From: Salinispirillum sp. LH 10-3-1
Lineage (GTDB): Bacteria > Pseudomonadota > Gammaproteobacteria > Pseudomonadales > Natronospirillaceae
Length of the DNA stretch: 64,000 nucleotides
NCBI RefSeq assembly: GCF_030643825.1
Contig: NZ_CP101717.1
Span: 3,369,673 to 3,433,672, forward strand
Reading direction: 5' to 3'
Below the pieces are notes generated by a model, which saw nothing but the letters and a program-made list of their open reading frames with translations, was not told where the DNA came from and made no database searches. Each line of letters starts with the position of its first letter. The stretch's first letter is position 1. Both the position numbers and the translations under genes were made by a program. Positions 1 through 6,983 of this stretch are shown here, in pieces.

Positions 1-91
1 CAACGCTGATGCATTGCTCAAACTCACTCAGAAAACCGTTGAACACTAATTATAGACGCTGGTTTTTCAGGTGAATGATTTTCTGTTGCCG

Positions 92-109
92 ATGCAATCA
101 AAATTGCAT
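92..109. promoter_or_regulatory. Perfect inverted repeat upstream of the first gene
   Basis: The bases ATGCAAT and ATTGCAT form perfect 7-base arms around a CAAA loop, 55 bases before the ATG at 164. The size and place would suit a regulator binding site, but no regulator is identified and a 7-base repeat can occur by chance in AT-rich DNA. Confidence 0.25.
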
Positions 110-163
110 GACAGGAAAAACGACAGAGCGCACAATTAAAACTGCTCGCCGGAGGTGAAACTC

Positions 164-703
164 ATGAACGCAAAGTGCAAGCTTTTAACCCCTCTTGTTC
201 TATTGCTCACCACCGCACATGCCAGCGCCGCCGAGATCAATATCTACCCCGCCAGCTTTTTCTGGGGCTACGGTGGTAACGCCATGATGCCCATCACGCC
301 GCATTGGCAATTAGGCGCACGTCTGACCCAACACCACTTCGACCACGGCCCACCGTTTACATCCTACTTAGGCAACTGGACCGTAGACACCTTCGGCGCC
401 CGTGTGGAATATCAGTGGGAAGGGAGTAGAGAAAGCAGCCCGTATGGCACGATGGAGGCGTATCGGGTACAGGAGCGACTGTCGCGCACGAATGTCGGAG
501 AGGTCTGTCTGGGTTACGTTGAACGTTGGGGACTCGCACTGAAAGGCGGCTATGCGTTGTATTTCGACCGATTAGTCATGCGCGCCGGCTGGGGATACCG
601 CTACCTGACGGAAGGCGAACGCTCCGATAACCAGTGCACCGCCTTGCACACCAGCGACAGCCACGGGCTGGTGCTTGAATGGATGGTGGGGGTGCATTTG
701 TGA
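164..703 (+). CDS. Putative outer-membrane beta-barrel protein, hypothetical
   Basis: I do not recognise the family. The 179-residue product begins with a clear Sec signal peptide (Lys-rich start, Leu-rich core, then HASAAE). The remainder alternates aromatic and polar residues in short stretches and ends in a hydrophobic strand closing on Leu, as small outer-membrane barrels do. Two cysteines lie in the C-terminal half. The ATG at 164 is chosen over the GTG at 155 because GGAGG at 151-155 sits eight bases before it and overlaps the GTG. The gene converges on the secretion operon that ends at 726, with only 22 bases between the two stops, so it is probably not part of that operon. It could be surface-exposed, but a role is not visible. 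Confidence 0.7.
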   Translation: MNAKCKLLTPLVLLLTTAHASAAEINIYPASFFWGYGGNAMMPITPHWQLGARLTQHHFDHGPPFTSYLGNWTVDTFGARVEYQWEGSRESSPYGTMEAYRVQERLSRTNVGEVCLGYVERWGLALKGGYALYFDRLVMRAGWGYRYLTEGERSDNQCTALHTSDSHGLVLEWMVGVHL

Positions 704-725
704 GTATTGTCGTCCAATTGCACGT

Positions 726-1058
726 TCAACCGAACACCACGAATCTGAAAAAATAGTAGATTTCATAGGCCACTATGATGCTGAGTAACGCGTATGCCGA
801 GTAAAAGATAACTGATGAATATTTGGCTGCAGAACCATCATGATCACCTGCTGATTCTGTTGACGAGCTATCGACTGCCCCTGCAATCATTGCTATCACA
901 TTGACTATGCCAACCAAAAATCCAGCGGACAGAAGTGCGACGGTATTTGAGAGTGAGAACGTAAAATACGCAATACACCATAAAAGATAGAGCGCAGTAC
1001 CCAACAGCCGATAGCGCCAGTATTTGTTGGCAAATGGATCTGTTACGAAATATGCCAA
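726..1058 (-). CDS. Small membrane protein, paralogue of the one at 9354-9686
   Basis: This 110-residue protein aligns along its full length with the 110-residue protein at 9354-9686. Shared blocks are YF-x2-DPF, WRYR, LLSAG and YSS, and the placing of three or four hydrophobic segments is the same. I start it at the TTG of 1058 because the paralogue also starts with TTG at the matching residue, the two lengths then agree exactly, and an AGGGA lies seven bases upstream. The longer reading from 1112 would overlap the next gene. It is the last gene of the leftward operon. Small membrane proteins in bacteriocin clusters often give self-immunity, and that is my guess here. The family is unknown to me. 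Confidence 0.7.
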   Translation of the reverse strand: MAYFVTDPFANKYWRYRLLGTALYLLWCIAYFTFSLSNTVALLSAGFLVGIVNVIAMIAGAVDSSSTESAGDHDGSAAKYSSVIFYSAYALLSIIVAYEIYYFFRFVVFG

Positions 1059-1074
1059 GTTAAAATCCCTGAAT

Positions 1075-1284
1075 TCAATAAGAATTGTTTGATTTATTGC
1101 TTCTTTTGGCATGAAAAATATATATTATTGTTAAGACAACCCACAGAAAAGAAATGATAAAAAGGGTTTCTCTTAAAATTATATCCCTGCTTGGAAATAT
1201 AATGTTTGCAACGCCTAAAGAAATTACAGCAGTGCCATAAATAGGAACTAGCTGTACGAACAAGCACTTTAAATAACTAATCAC
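1075..1284 (-). CDS. Tiny membrane protein, unknown
   Basis: The 69-residue product has two hydrophobic helices (about residues 8-30 and 40-57) separated by a short charged loop, and a lysine/asparagine-rich tail. It begins at a GTG with a G-rich stretch four bases upstream that could serve as ribosome binding site. It lies 16 bases before the 110-residue membrane protein and in the same direction, so it is probably co-transcribed. The region is AT-rich compared with the enzyme genes of the operon. It could be an immunity or export accessory factor. I see no recognisable motif. Confidence 0.5.
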   Translation of the reverse strand: MISYLKCLFVQLVPIYGTAVISLGVANIIFPSRDIILRETLFIISFLWVVLTIIYIFHAKRSNKSNNSY

Positions 1285-1329
1285 TTAACCCCCCACACAA
1301 ATTTACAAATGTTCGAACAACCTTAAAAA

Positions 1330-1527
1330 TTAATCATCATCACTGTACTTTTTGAAAACTCTAGTTATAGCATAATCACCCACCAAAAATAGCGTCATAT
1401 ATAAACCAAATTCAAACACCCAGCCGTAGGACCAAGAGTCTAAATGCGCCGTTTTATCCATATAGGATATCAGCAGAACAAGCATGATAAGCCTATATGT
1501 TGCCGGACTTTTAAGAATTCTATTCAT
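1330..1527 (-). CDS. Tiny membrane protein, unknown
   Basis: A 65-residue protein with two predicted helices (about residues 10-25 and 38-55) and an acidic YSDDD end. I use the ATG at 1527, which has AAGG about nine bases upstream, over a GTG at 1548 that would overlap the stop of the preceding peptidase gene. It belongs to the AT-rich tail of the leftward operon with the 69- and 110-residue membrane proteins. Together these three may form a membrane complex or act as separate immunity factors. That is inference from place and topology only. Confidence 0.5.
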   Translation of the reverse strand: MNRILKSPATYRLIMLVLLISYMDKTAHLDSWSYGWVFEFGLYMTLFLVGDYAITRVFKKYSDDD

Positions 1528-1544
1528 AGTGAAAAACCTTAAGT

Positions 1545-2930
1545 TCACTGAGCATGAGTTTGCCCCAATACTTGCGCATAAAGCTGCAGATAAAACGGTG
1601 CGGTAAACAGGTGCTGCACGTCACACCAATCGTTTTCAAAGGTATCATTGAGCTCCACTGACGGGCCGTAGAACGATCTGTTATGCTGCATCCACAGGCT
1701 GGCAATATGTGCTCGTGACACCTGAGGTAGACGATACAAGTCAGATTCAAAAGCATGCAACATGGCGTGCCGCAATCCCAATTCAATGGCTTGATAACGC
1801 TGGTAATACGTCAATGCGGAACGCAGCGGCGCTGGTATTGATTCTTGCAACATCTCGGCGATAAACCGACGCTCAAAGCCAATGGCGTGGCGCTCACACT
1901 CCAGTGGTGATAGCGGTATGGGTGCGCCATCGTTAGCTCGATGGTCGGCGTGATGTAGGGCATGACCGAGTTCATGCACCAGGCTCATCAGCGAATAAAT
2001 GGAGCCATCGAAGCTGGCCTGTACAAAGCTGCCATAGGGGGTGTCGATACACAGCGGGATAGTGTTTTCGTCGGACGTCAGTTGTAATCTCTGTTCTTGT
2101 AACAGGTTCTTTATTACCTGTGCGCCATACCGGTTCGCTCGCTCCGCCACCGTTAAGCACCAGGTTAAGGCATCGTCTGCCGTTACAACACATTGGTTGA
2201 TGCGCTCGCTTTCCCAGTGGCGGCACTCTTGCAAGGTCGCCCGATTTTTTCCCATGTGTCGCATCAATTCCAAGAAGTAGTCGTGCACATCGGTATTGTC
2301 CGCACCCTGCACTGGGGCCACCGGCAAATCATTTTCCCAACACCTGAGTTGGTAAGACCACGGTTGATTACTCGTATGCCGGTCCACCGCTACGCGCCGT
2401 TTCAACCATTCCGCAGCTTGTTCGACATTGACTGAGCTTTGGCGGCTCTGTCTACCAAGGCTGCTCTGAGCACGATAGTAGTCACTGCCAATCTGCCTCA
2501 GTGTCTGTTTTACCGTTTCTGGTACGACAATCGGGGGCGGGCGCATTGACGCAATCCAAGGCGCGAAATTTTTCAGCGAAGGTTGCTGAACCGTAGAAGA
2601 GGGCAACGACTGCACATACGCTATTAAGGGTTCACTCTGGTCAAGCAGCCGATGTGCCAGCGTGTCCAATTCCTCCTGTACCGCCACGTCCACAGTTACG
2701 TTCATTAAGTGGGTTAAATCGATCAACGACTGCAAGCGCTCAAAGTGCGCATCTACATCGATCAATGCGCGTATGTCGCTCGCCAGTTCTTCAGCGGTAA
2801 GCTGCGCGCACAGGCTCCAGCGCACGCTGTGGCGGTCCAAGGCAGTCAGCAATGAATTGCACTCCGCCGACCAAACGTCAGGGTTCAGTCGCTCCGCCAG
2901 CCATGATGGGTTCCATGCATACACCGGCAT
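1545..2930 (-). CDS. M3-family (oligoendopeptidase-like) zinc metallopeptidase
   Basis: The 461-residue product carries the zinc motif HELGH at residues 319-323, followed by glutamates near 344-346 that could be the third ligand. Near the C-terminus it has an APFYLQLYAQ block like the substrate-binding PFY-x3-Y element of M3 peptidases. The N-terminal 300 residues are mainly helical and I cannot match them in detail. There is no signal peptide, so it should act in the cytoplasm. It is shorter than typical M3 enzymes (about 560-700 residues). The ATG at 2930 follows the stop of the JmjC gene by eight bases; the open frame extends to 3005 but would overlap that gene. In this operon it could remove or recycle a leader of the secreted peptide, or protect the producer. 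Family assignment is good, role is inference. Confidence 0.75.
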   Translation of the reverse strand: MPVYAWNPSWLAERLNPDVWSAECNSLLTALDRHSVRWSLCAQLTAEELASDIRALIDVDAHFERLQSLIDLTHLMNVTVDVAVQEELDTLAHRLLDQSEPLIAYVQSLPSSTVQQPSLKNFAPWIASMRPPPIVVPETVKQTLRQIGSDYYRAQSSLGRQSRQSSVNVEQAAEWLKRRVAVDRHTSNQPWSYQLRCWENDLPVAPVQGADNTDVHDYFLELMRHMGKNRATLQECRHWESERINQCVVTADDALTWCLTVAERANRYGAQVIKNLLQEQRLQLTSDENTIPLCIDTPYGSFVQASFDGSIYSLMSLVHELGHALHHADHRANDGAPIPLSPLECERHAIGFERRFIAEMLQESIPAPLRSALTYYQRYQAIELGLRHAMLHAFESDLYRLPQVSRAHIASLWMQHNRSFYGPSVELNDTFENDWCDVQHLFTAPFYLQLYAQVLGQTHAQ

Positions 2931-2938
2931 TTTCCTAA

Positions 2939-4111
2939 TCAATGACGAAAGAAGTAGCTGACCGAAAAGGTCGGCGAATCCAAACAATACACGGCGTGAA
3001 ACCATCCCGCCGGTTGCACCAACAACTCACCTGGATTCAAAACCACCTCAATGCCCTTGGCTTGTGCATACAAAGGGTACCGCGACAGATCGGGCGCTTC
3101 AGGCTTTACCCAGCACGGTTGATAGTTGTTGTAGGCTTTCATCGGGTAAAGAAAGGGTGCTTGATCCGGCGCGAACATAAACAGTTTCTTGCGGCCCATC
3201 ACCTGATACAGGAAGCCGTCCAGTGGGTCGTGGTGCAGGCTGCTGGCGGGCACGTTCACAGGCACCGCACCCAACCAGATTTGCGGTTCTATGTAGTCAC
3301 TGCGCAAGAAATGATTGGGTAGAAAATCAGGGCGCATGGCTTCCGGCAGGGCGCAGCCTTCGGTGTAGGCCTTGGTGTGTCCTTCAACAATGTCTTCCGG
3401 CCGTTGGTGTTCGGCTTCCCGCACCCGCGCAATGAACTCGGCCACGGTTTCTTTTTGTTCCGCAGAACGTACCCGTAATGGTACATCGCCGTAGTCTCTT
3501 TCCAGCCTCTCCAAGCTCCATTCGGAATGCGGCGTGCGCATGGGTAAGCCGGTGATGATCATGGGTTGCCCAGCGGCCAATGCTTGTAAGATGGTGAGTT
3601 CCGATGGATTTTCCAGCCGTGGAATATCCGTCATGCGGTAAGCGGGCATCGCTTTATTTTCGGCCGTTTGAAAACGTGTAAGAGTATCTTCCGACGGGCG
3701 CAACAGCGCTTTAGCAACGTGATTGATCAAATCCAACTGGCCTGTCAGTGTAATGGCACCGATGATGTCAGGGTCACGGAAATCGGCGTATTCAAGGGTG
3801 TCCAATAAGGTCTGGGCCGTCGCAAACGGCATGCGGAGAGTAGCGTCAGCGGTTGGGTCAGCTACGAAGCTTAATTCGAGGGTGTCGTGCAACGCTATAC
3901 GCAGCGGGTAGTCCGTCCCGGCATCGTCGATCACCAACTGTACAACACCGCGCACGTGGTCGGGGTTCTCATAACCCTCGTACAGTAGCTCTGCGAGGGT
4001 GGCCAGCGCCTGTTGTGGTGTAGGTTGTGGTGCAGACTGCATATTTGGATTTTCAGCCGCTTGAGCGCTGCTCAGATTAAACCCCTGAACAACAGATTCC
4101 TGTATCGTCAT
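2939..4111 (-). CDS. SCP2-like / JmjC (cupin_8) fusion, putative Fe(II)/2-oxoglutarate hydroxylase
   Basis: Two parts are visible in 390 residues. Residues about 30-140 resemble an SCP2 sterol/lipid-carrier domain, with the pattern of a helix, beta strands and a closing ITLTGQLDLINHVAKAL segment. Residues about 145-390 are a JmjC-type cupin with the iron motif H293-x-D295 (in SLHHDP) and the distal H372 (in AGWFHAV). Such enzymes hydroxylate protein side chains or small molecules using iron and 2-oxoglutarate. The start is the ATG at 4111, six bases after AAGGAG; an earlier ATG at 4126 is possible. It lies between the TolC-type gene and the metallopeptidase. The inferred role is hydroxylation of the operon's peptide or of its acyl chain, where a lipid-binding SCP2 domain would make sense. 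Confidence 0.75.
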   Translation of the reverse strand: MTIQESVVQGFNLSSAQAAENPNMQSAPQPTPQQALATLAELLYEGYENPDHVRGVVQLVIDDAGTDYPLRIALHDTLELSFVADPTADATLRMPFATAQTLLDTLEYADFRDPDIIGAITLTGQLDLINHVAKALLRPSEDTLTRFQTAENKAMPAYRMTDIPRLENPSELTILQALAAGQPMIITGLPMRTPHSEWSLERLERDYGDVPLRVRSAEQKETVAEFIARVREAEHQRPEDIVEGHTKAYTEGCALPEAMRPDFLPNHFLRSDYIEPQIWLGAVPVNVPASSLHHDPLDGFLYQVMGRKKLFMFAPDQAPFLYPMKAYNNYQPCWVKPEAPDLSRYPLYAQAKGIEVVLNPGELLVQPAGWFHAVYCLDSPTFSVSYFFRH

Positions 4112-4128
4112 CTCATACTCCTTCATCG

Positions 4129-5625
4129 TTACGGATGGTTAGACAGCAACGCCAGCACGTCGGTGTTTCTCACGTAATGCAACCTGACCAAAGTGCGAGC
4201 TCGTTGTGCTTCGGCGTCAATTCGTTCGAGCTGCGCGTCTAACAGATTGCGTTGCTGTTGTTGGATCTCACGGACACTGGCAAAACCCATTTCTAAGCGT
4301 TGCCATTGCTGCGCCAAGGCAACCTCGTGCAAGCGTATCGACTGCATCAACAGTTCACGCTCTCGTTCTAGGTGATTCCACTCCGCCCACAAGCGGGCAG
4401 CCTCTGCCTGTAACCGATCTTGGGTGTCATCCAGTTGCCACTGCGCACTGAGCAACTGCCCTTGGGCGCGCAAGCGCGATGTGCGAGTGGGTAGATCATT
4501 CACGGTATAGGAGACACGCAAGCCCCAGCTTTGTGTTTCAGCATCGGGCAGCAACTCGCGTATATCGTGTTGATAACGGTAGTAGGCTTCAATGTCCGGC
4601 CAATGTTGACGACGTACCTGACGCCAGCCGTAGTCCGCTTGCTCGCGTTGCAACGCCGCTTGGCGCAGCTCGGGGTGTGTGGGTTGCACTGGTGGCATGC
4701 GAGCAGATTGCGTATTTTCTTGCGCCACTTGTTGATGCAGCCAACGGCTCAAAACCGATAGCTCTGACAAGGGCTCCACCCGCAACGAGGTAGCTAAGAG
4801 CAAGGAACGGCTCAGCTCGTCCTGACGTTCCTGATACACTTGCTCTTCGCGCCGCAGTTGATTGTCTTGGCGGGCCAGCGCCAACTCTGCCATGGTCAGA
4901 TCCAGCTCGGTGGCGCGCCCCTCCAACCGTTGGGCCGCTGCGGTATCGCGCAAAAACTCATAACCTTCCAAAAGTGCCTGATGAACCGCCAGTCGATCAT
5001 ACTGGGCTTGCAGTTCAATCAGACGATTCAGGCTGTCTTGCAACACCTCCCACTGGGTCAGCACACCTTCGTTTTCGTAGTTAGCAAAGGTAGCGCGTGC
5101 TTGCAACACCGGTAGACGGTTGTATTGCGGCGTCCAGTGACGCAGCAAGGGTTGAGTGACTTCCACCGAATACTGCTGAATGTGCTGATAATCATCCGGA
5201 ATGCCTGACGCGGTAAGCCCTGTTTGTTGGCCGTATTGCTGCTCGGTACTGAGCTGTATTTCCGTGCCGAACGGCAGTGCCCAGGTGCTGTCTAAGCCTA
5301 GAGTGGTACCGCGTTTCGCCTGAAAGGGCGTGTCCGGCGCCGGTGCCGGATTCTCAACCCGCGCGGTTTCGCTTTCATCCCAACTGGAGCGCACTGTAAG
5401 CTCTGGTACATAGCGTTGGCGCGCATCACGCAATGCCATGTCTTGCGCAGGCATGCCCGCTTGATGCTGGCGCACCCGTACATGGCTGTGCAACGCCTGG
5501 CGCAAGTATTCCGGCATACTGAGTGTGTTTTCAGCCAAGGTGACGGAAGGCACAGCGGCCAGCAACAGCCCGACGGCAGCAGCATGACAACCGATGGTTC
5601 GACCAGGCTCAACATTAAACATCAT
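4129..5625 (-). CDS. TolC-type outer-membrane efflux protein
   Basis: The 498-residue product begins with a signal peptide (hydrophobic core, then VTLAEN) and shows the long repeated coiled-coil helices and paired beta segments of outer-membrane efflux channels. Arg, Gln and Glu dominate the helical stretches. It would form the trimeric outer-membrane and periplasmic duct of a type I exporter. Its ATG overlaps the HlyD-type gene stop in an ATGA arrangement, which implies translational coupling. A dedicated channel inside the operon means the secretion path is complete without a host TolC. The family call is firm; the substrate is inferred from the neighbours. Confidence 0.88.
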   Translation of the reverse strand: MMFNVEPGRTIGCHAAAVGLLLAAVPSVTLAENTLSMPEYLRQALHSHVRVRQHQAGMPAQDMALRDARQRYVPELTVRSSWDESETARVENPAPAPDTPFQAKRGTTLGLDSTWALPFGTEIQLSTEQQYGQQTGLTASGIPDDYQHIQQYSVEVTQPLLRHWTPQYNRLPVLQARATFANYENEGVLTQWEVLQDSLNRLIELQAQYDRLAVHQALLEGYEFLRDTAAAQRLEGRATELDLTMAELALARQDNQLRREEQVYQERQDELSRSLLLATSLRVEPLSELSVLSRWLHQQVAQENTQSARMPPVQPTHPELRQAALQREQADYGWRQVRRQHWPDIEAYYRYQHDIRELLPDAETQSWGLRVSYTVNDLPTRTSRLRAQGQLLSAQWQLDDTQDRLQAEAARLWAEWNHLERERELLMQSIRLHEVALAQQWQRLEMGFASVREIQQQQRNLLDAQLERIDAEAQRARTLVRLHYVRNTDVLALLSNHP

Positions 5626-6983
5626 GACGGCTCGCTCAACGCGGTGCGCAGATATTTGGTGAACGGGTCAAAGATGTAGTTGATCAAACGACGCTCGCCG
5701 GCTTTTACCTCCACTGAGAGCTGTAAACCCGGACGCAAGAAAGTTTCAGCGGCGCTTTGGCGGTCTGGGCGGCCACTTAAGTTGATCTCAGTAATACGGC
5801 CTTTCATGCGATAAATACGCTGCCCATCCACCATATCGGTGGACTCGGAGACAAAATCGACATACCCATGAATGTAACCGTGGTCGTCAGGGTTGTTACC
5901 CAAAGAGCTGGCGCGGAAGGTCATACCTGGTTCTACCCACACCGCGTAGTTCGACGGTATTTGAATGTCGATTTCCAAGTCGTCCTGATCAAACAAAGGC
6001 CGCAACTGCACCAGCGTCGCTCCCTGATCCAGTACCTCACGCTGGCCCCGCACTTCTATGGCATCTACTACCGAAGCGAAGGGCGCACGTACGTCTTGGT
6101 CACGCAACGTACGTTGCTGTACCGCCAAACGCAGGCCGACCTGTTCGAACTGGTCACGCTGTTCGTGTAAGCGCAATAGGCGCTCTAACACAAATTCGTT
6201 TTTCCGCTGTGATCGCTCAAGCTGCAAGCGGTCTTGCTCATGTTGATCGGCCTGCAAACTCGCCAGCAACGACTCTCGGCTACCTTCAAGTTCCAAAAGC
6301 CGCTTACGCTGTTGTTCCAGTTGCACGCGGTTTTCTATCCCTTGGTCAACCAATCGCCGTAGGCGGTCAAATTCATCGCTTTCCAGCGCATGAGCCTGCA
6401 ACGCCAGCACCAACTGACGTTCGGTGGACTGCATGCGGCTGTTGATGCTCTGGGCGTTCTGCTCAAGGGCTGCCAACGCATCATTCAACGTGCGCGCCAA
6501 ATAGCCGTCGTACCCCAAGGTTCTGACGGCATCGGGGATCTCTGCGAGGGTATCGGTTAATTGGGTCCGCGTTGTGACCGGCACATGCGCGTGAATCTGG
6601 TGAAATTCCGTCCAAATGCTGCGCGCCAGCGTATTTTGCTCTTGCTGTAAGCGGGCAATTTCCAGTTCCAATTGCTCGGTATCAAAGCGCACCAGTAATT
6701 CACCCGCTTCAACACGCTGCCCTTCCTCTACCAGAATTTGCTCGATGAAACCCCCTTGAGTGCTTCTGACTTCAAACAGGCGGGCACGCGTTTCCAACAC
6801 ACCTTGGGCGGGCACAATTTTGTCCACTTTGAAGATGATGGCCCCAGTGATGGCGGCGGCGATCACACACAAGACCACGATGGTCATCAATTTGAGATCA
6901 AAAGGGATATTGAACCGCTTGCTGAACTCAGGATTGTCGTTGAGCAAATTCAGCGCATGAATTTCTTTAAAGCTATACTGCAC
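5622..6983 (-). CDS. HlyD-type membrane fusion protein
   Basis: The 453-residue protein has one transmembrane helix near the N-terminus (about residues 30-52). A lipoyl/biotinyl-like strand pair follows (GGFIEQILVEEGQRVEAGE), then a long coiled coil of about 170 residues and a beta-barrel region starting near RAPFASVVD. This is the HlyD/LapC adaptor layout joining an inner-membrane ABC exporter to a TolC channel. I choose the GTG at 6983, six bases after GGAGG. It overlaps the exporter gene by 11 bases; the frame also opens at 7016. Genes on both sides encode the partners. Confidence 0.87.
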   Translation of the reverse strand: MQYSFKEIHALNLLNDNPEFSKRFNIPFDLKLMTIVVLCVIAAAITGAIIFKVDKIVPAQGVLETRARLFEVRSTQGGFIEQILVEEGQRVEAGELLVRFDTEQLELEIARLQQEQNTLARSIWTEFHQIHAHVPVTTRTQLTDTLAEIPDAVRTLGYDGYLARTLNDALAALEQNAQSINSRMQSTERQLVLALQAHALESDEFDRLRRLVDQGIENRVQLEQQRKRLLELEGSRESLLASLQADQHEQDRLQLERSQRKNEFVLERLLRLHEQRDQFEQVGLRLAVQQRTLRDQDVRAPFASVVDAIEVRGQREVLDQGATLVQLRPLFDQDDLEIDIQIPSNYAVWVEPGMTFRASSLGNNPDDHGYIHGYVDFVSESTDMVDGQRIYRMKGRITEINLSGRPDRQSAAETFLRPGLQLSVEVKAGERRLINYIFDPFTKYLRTALSEPS

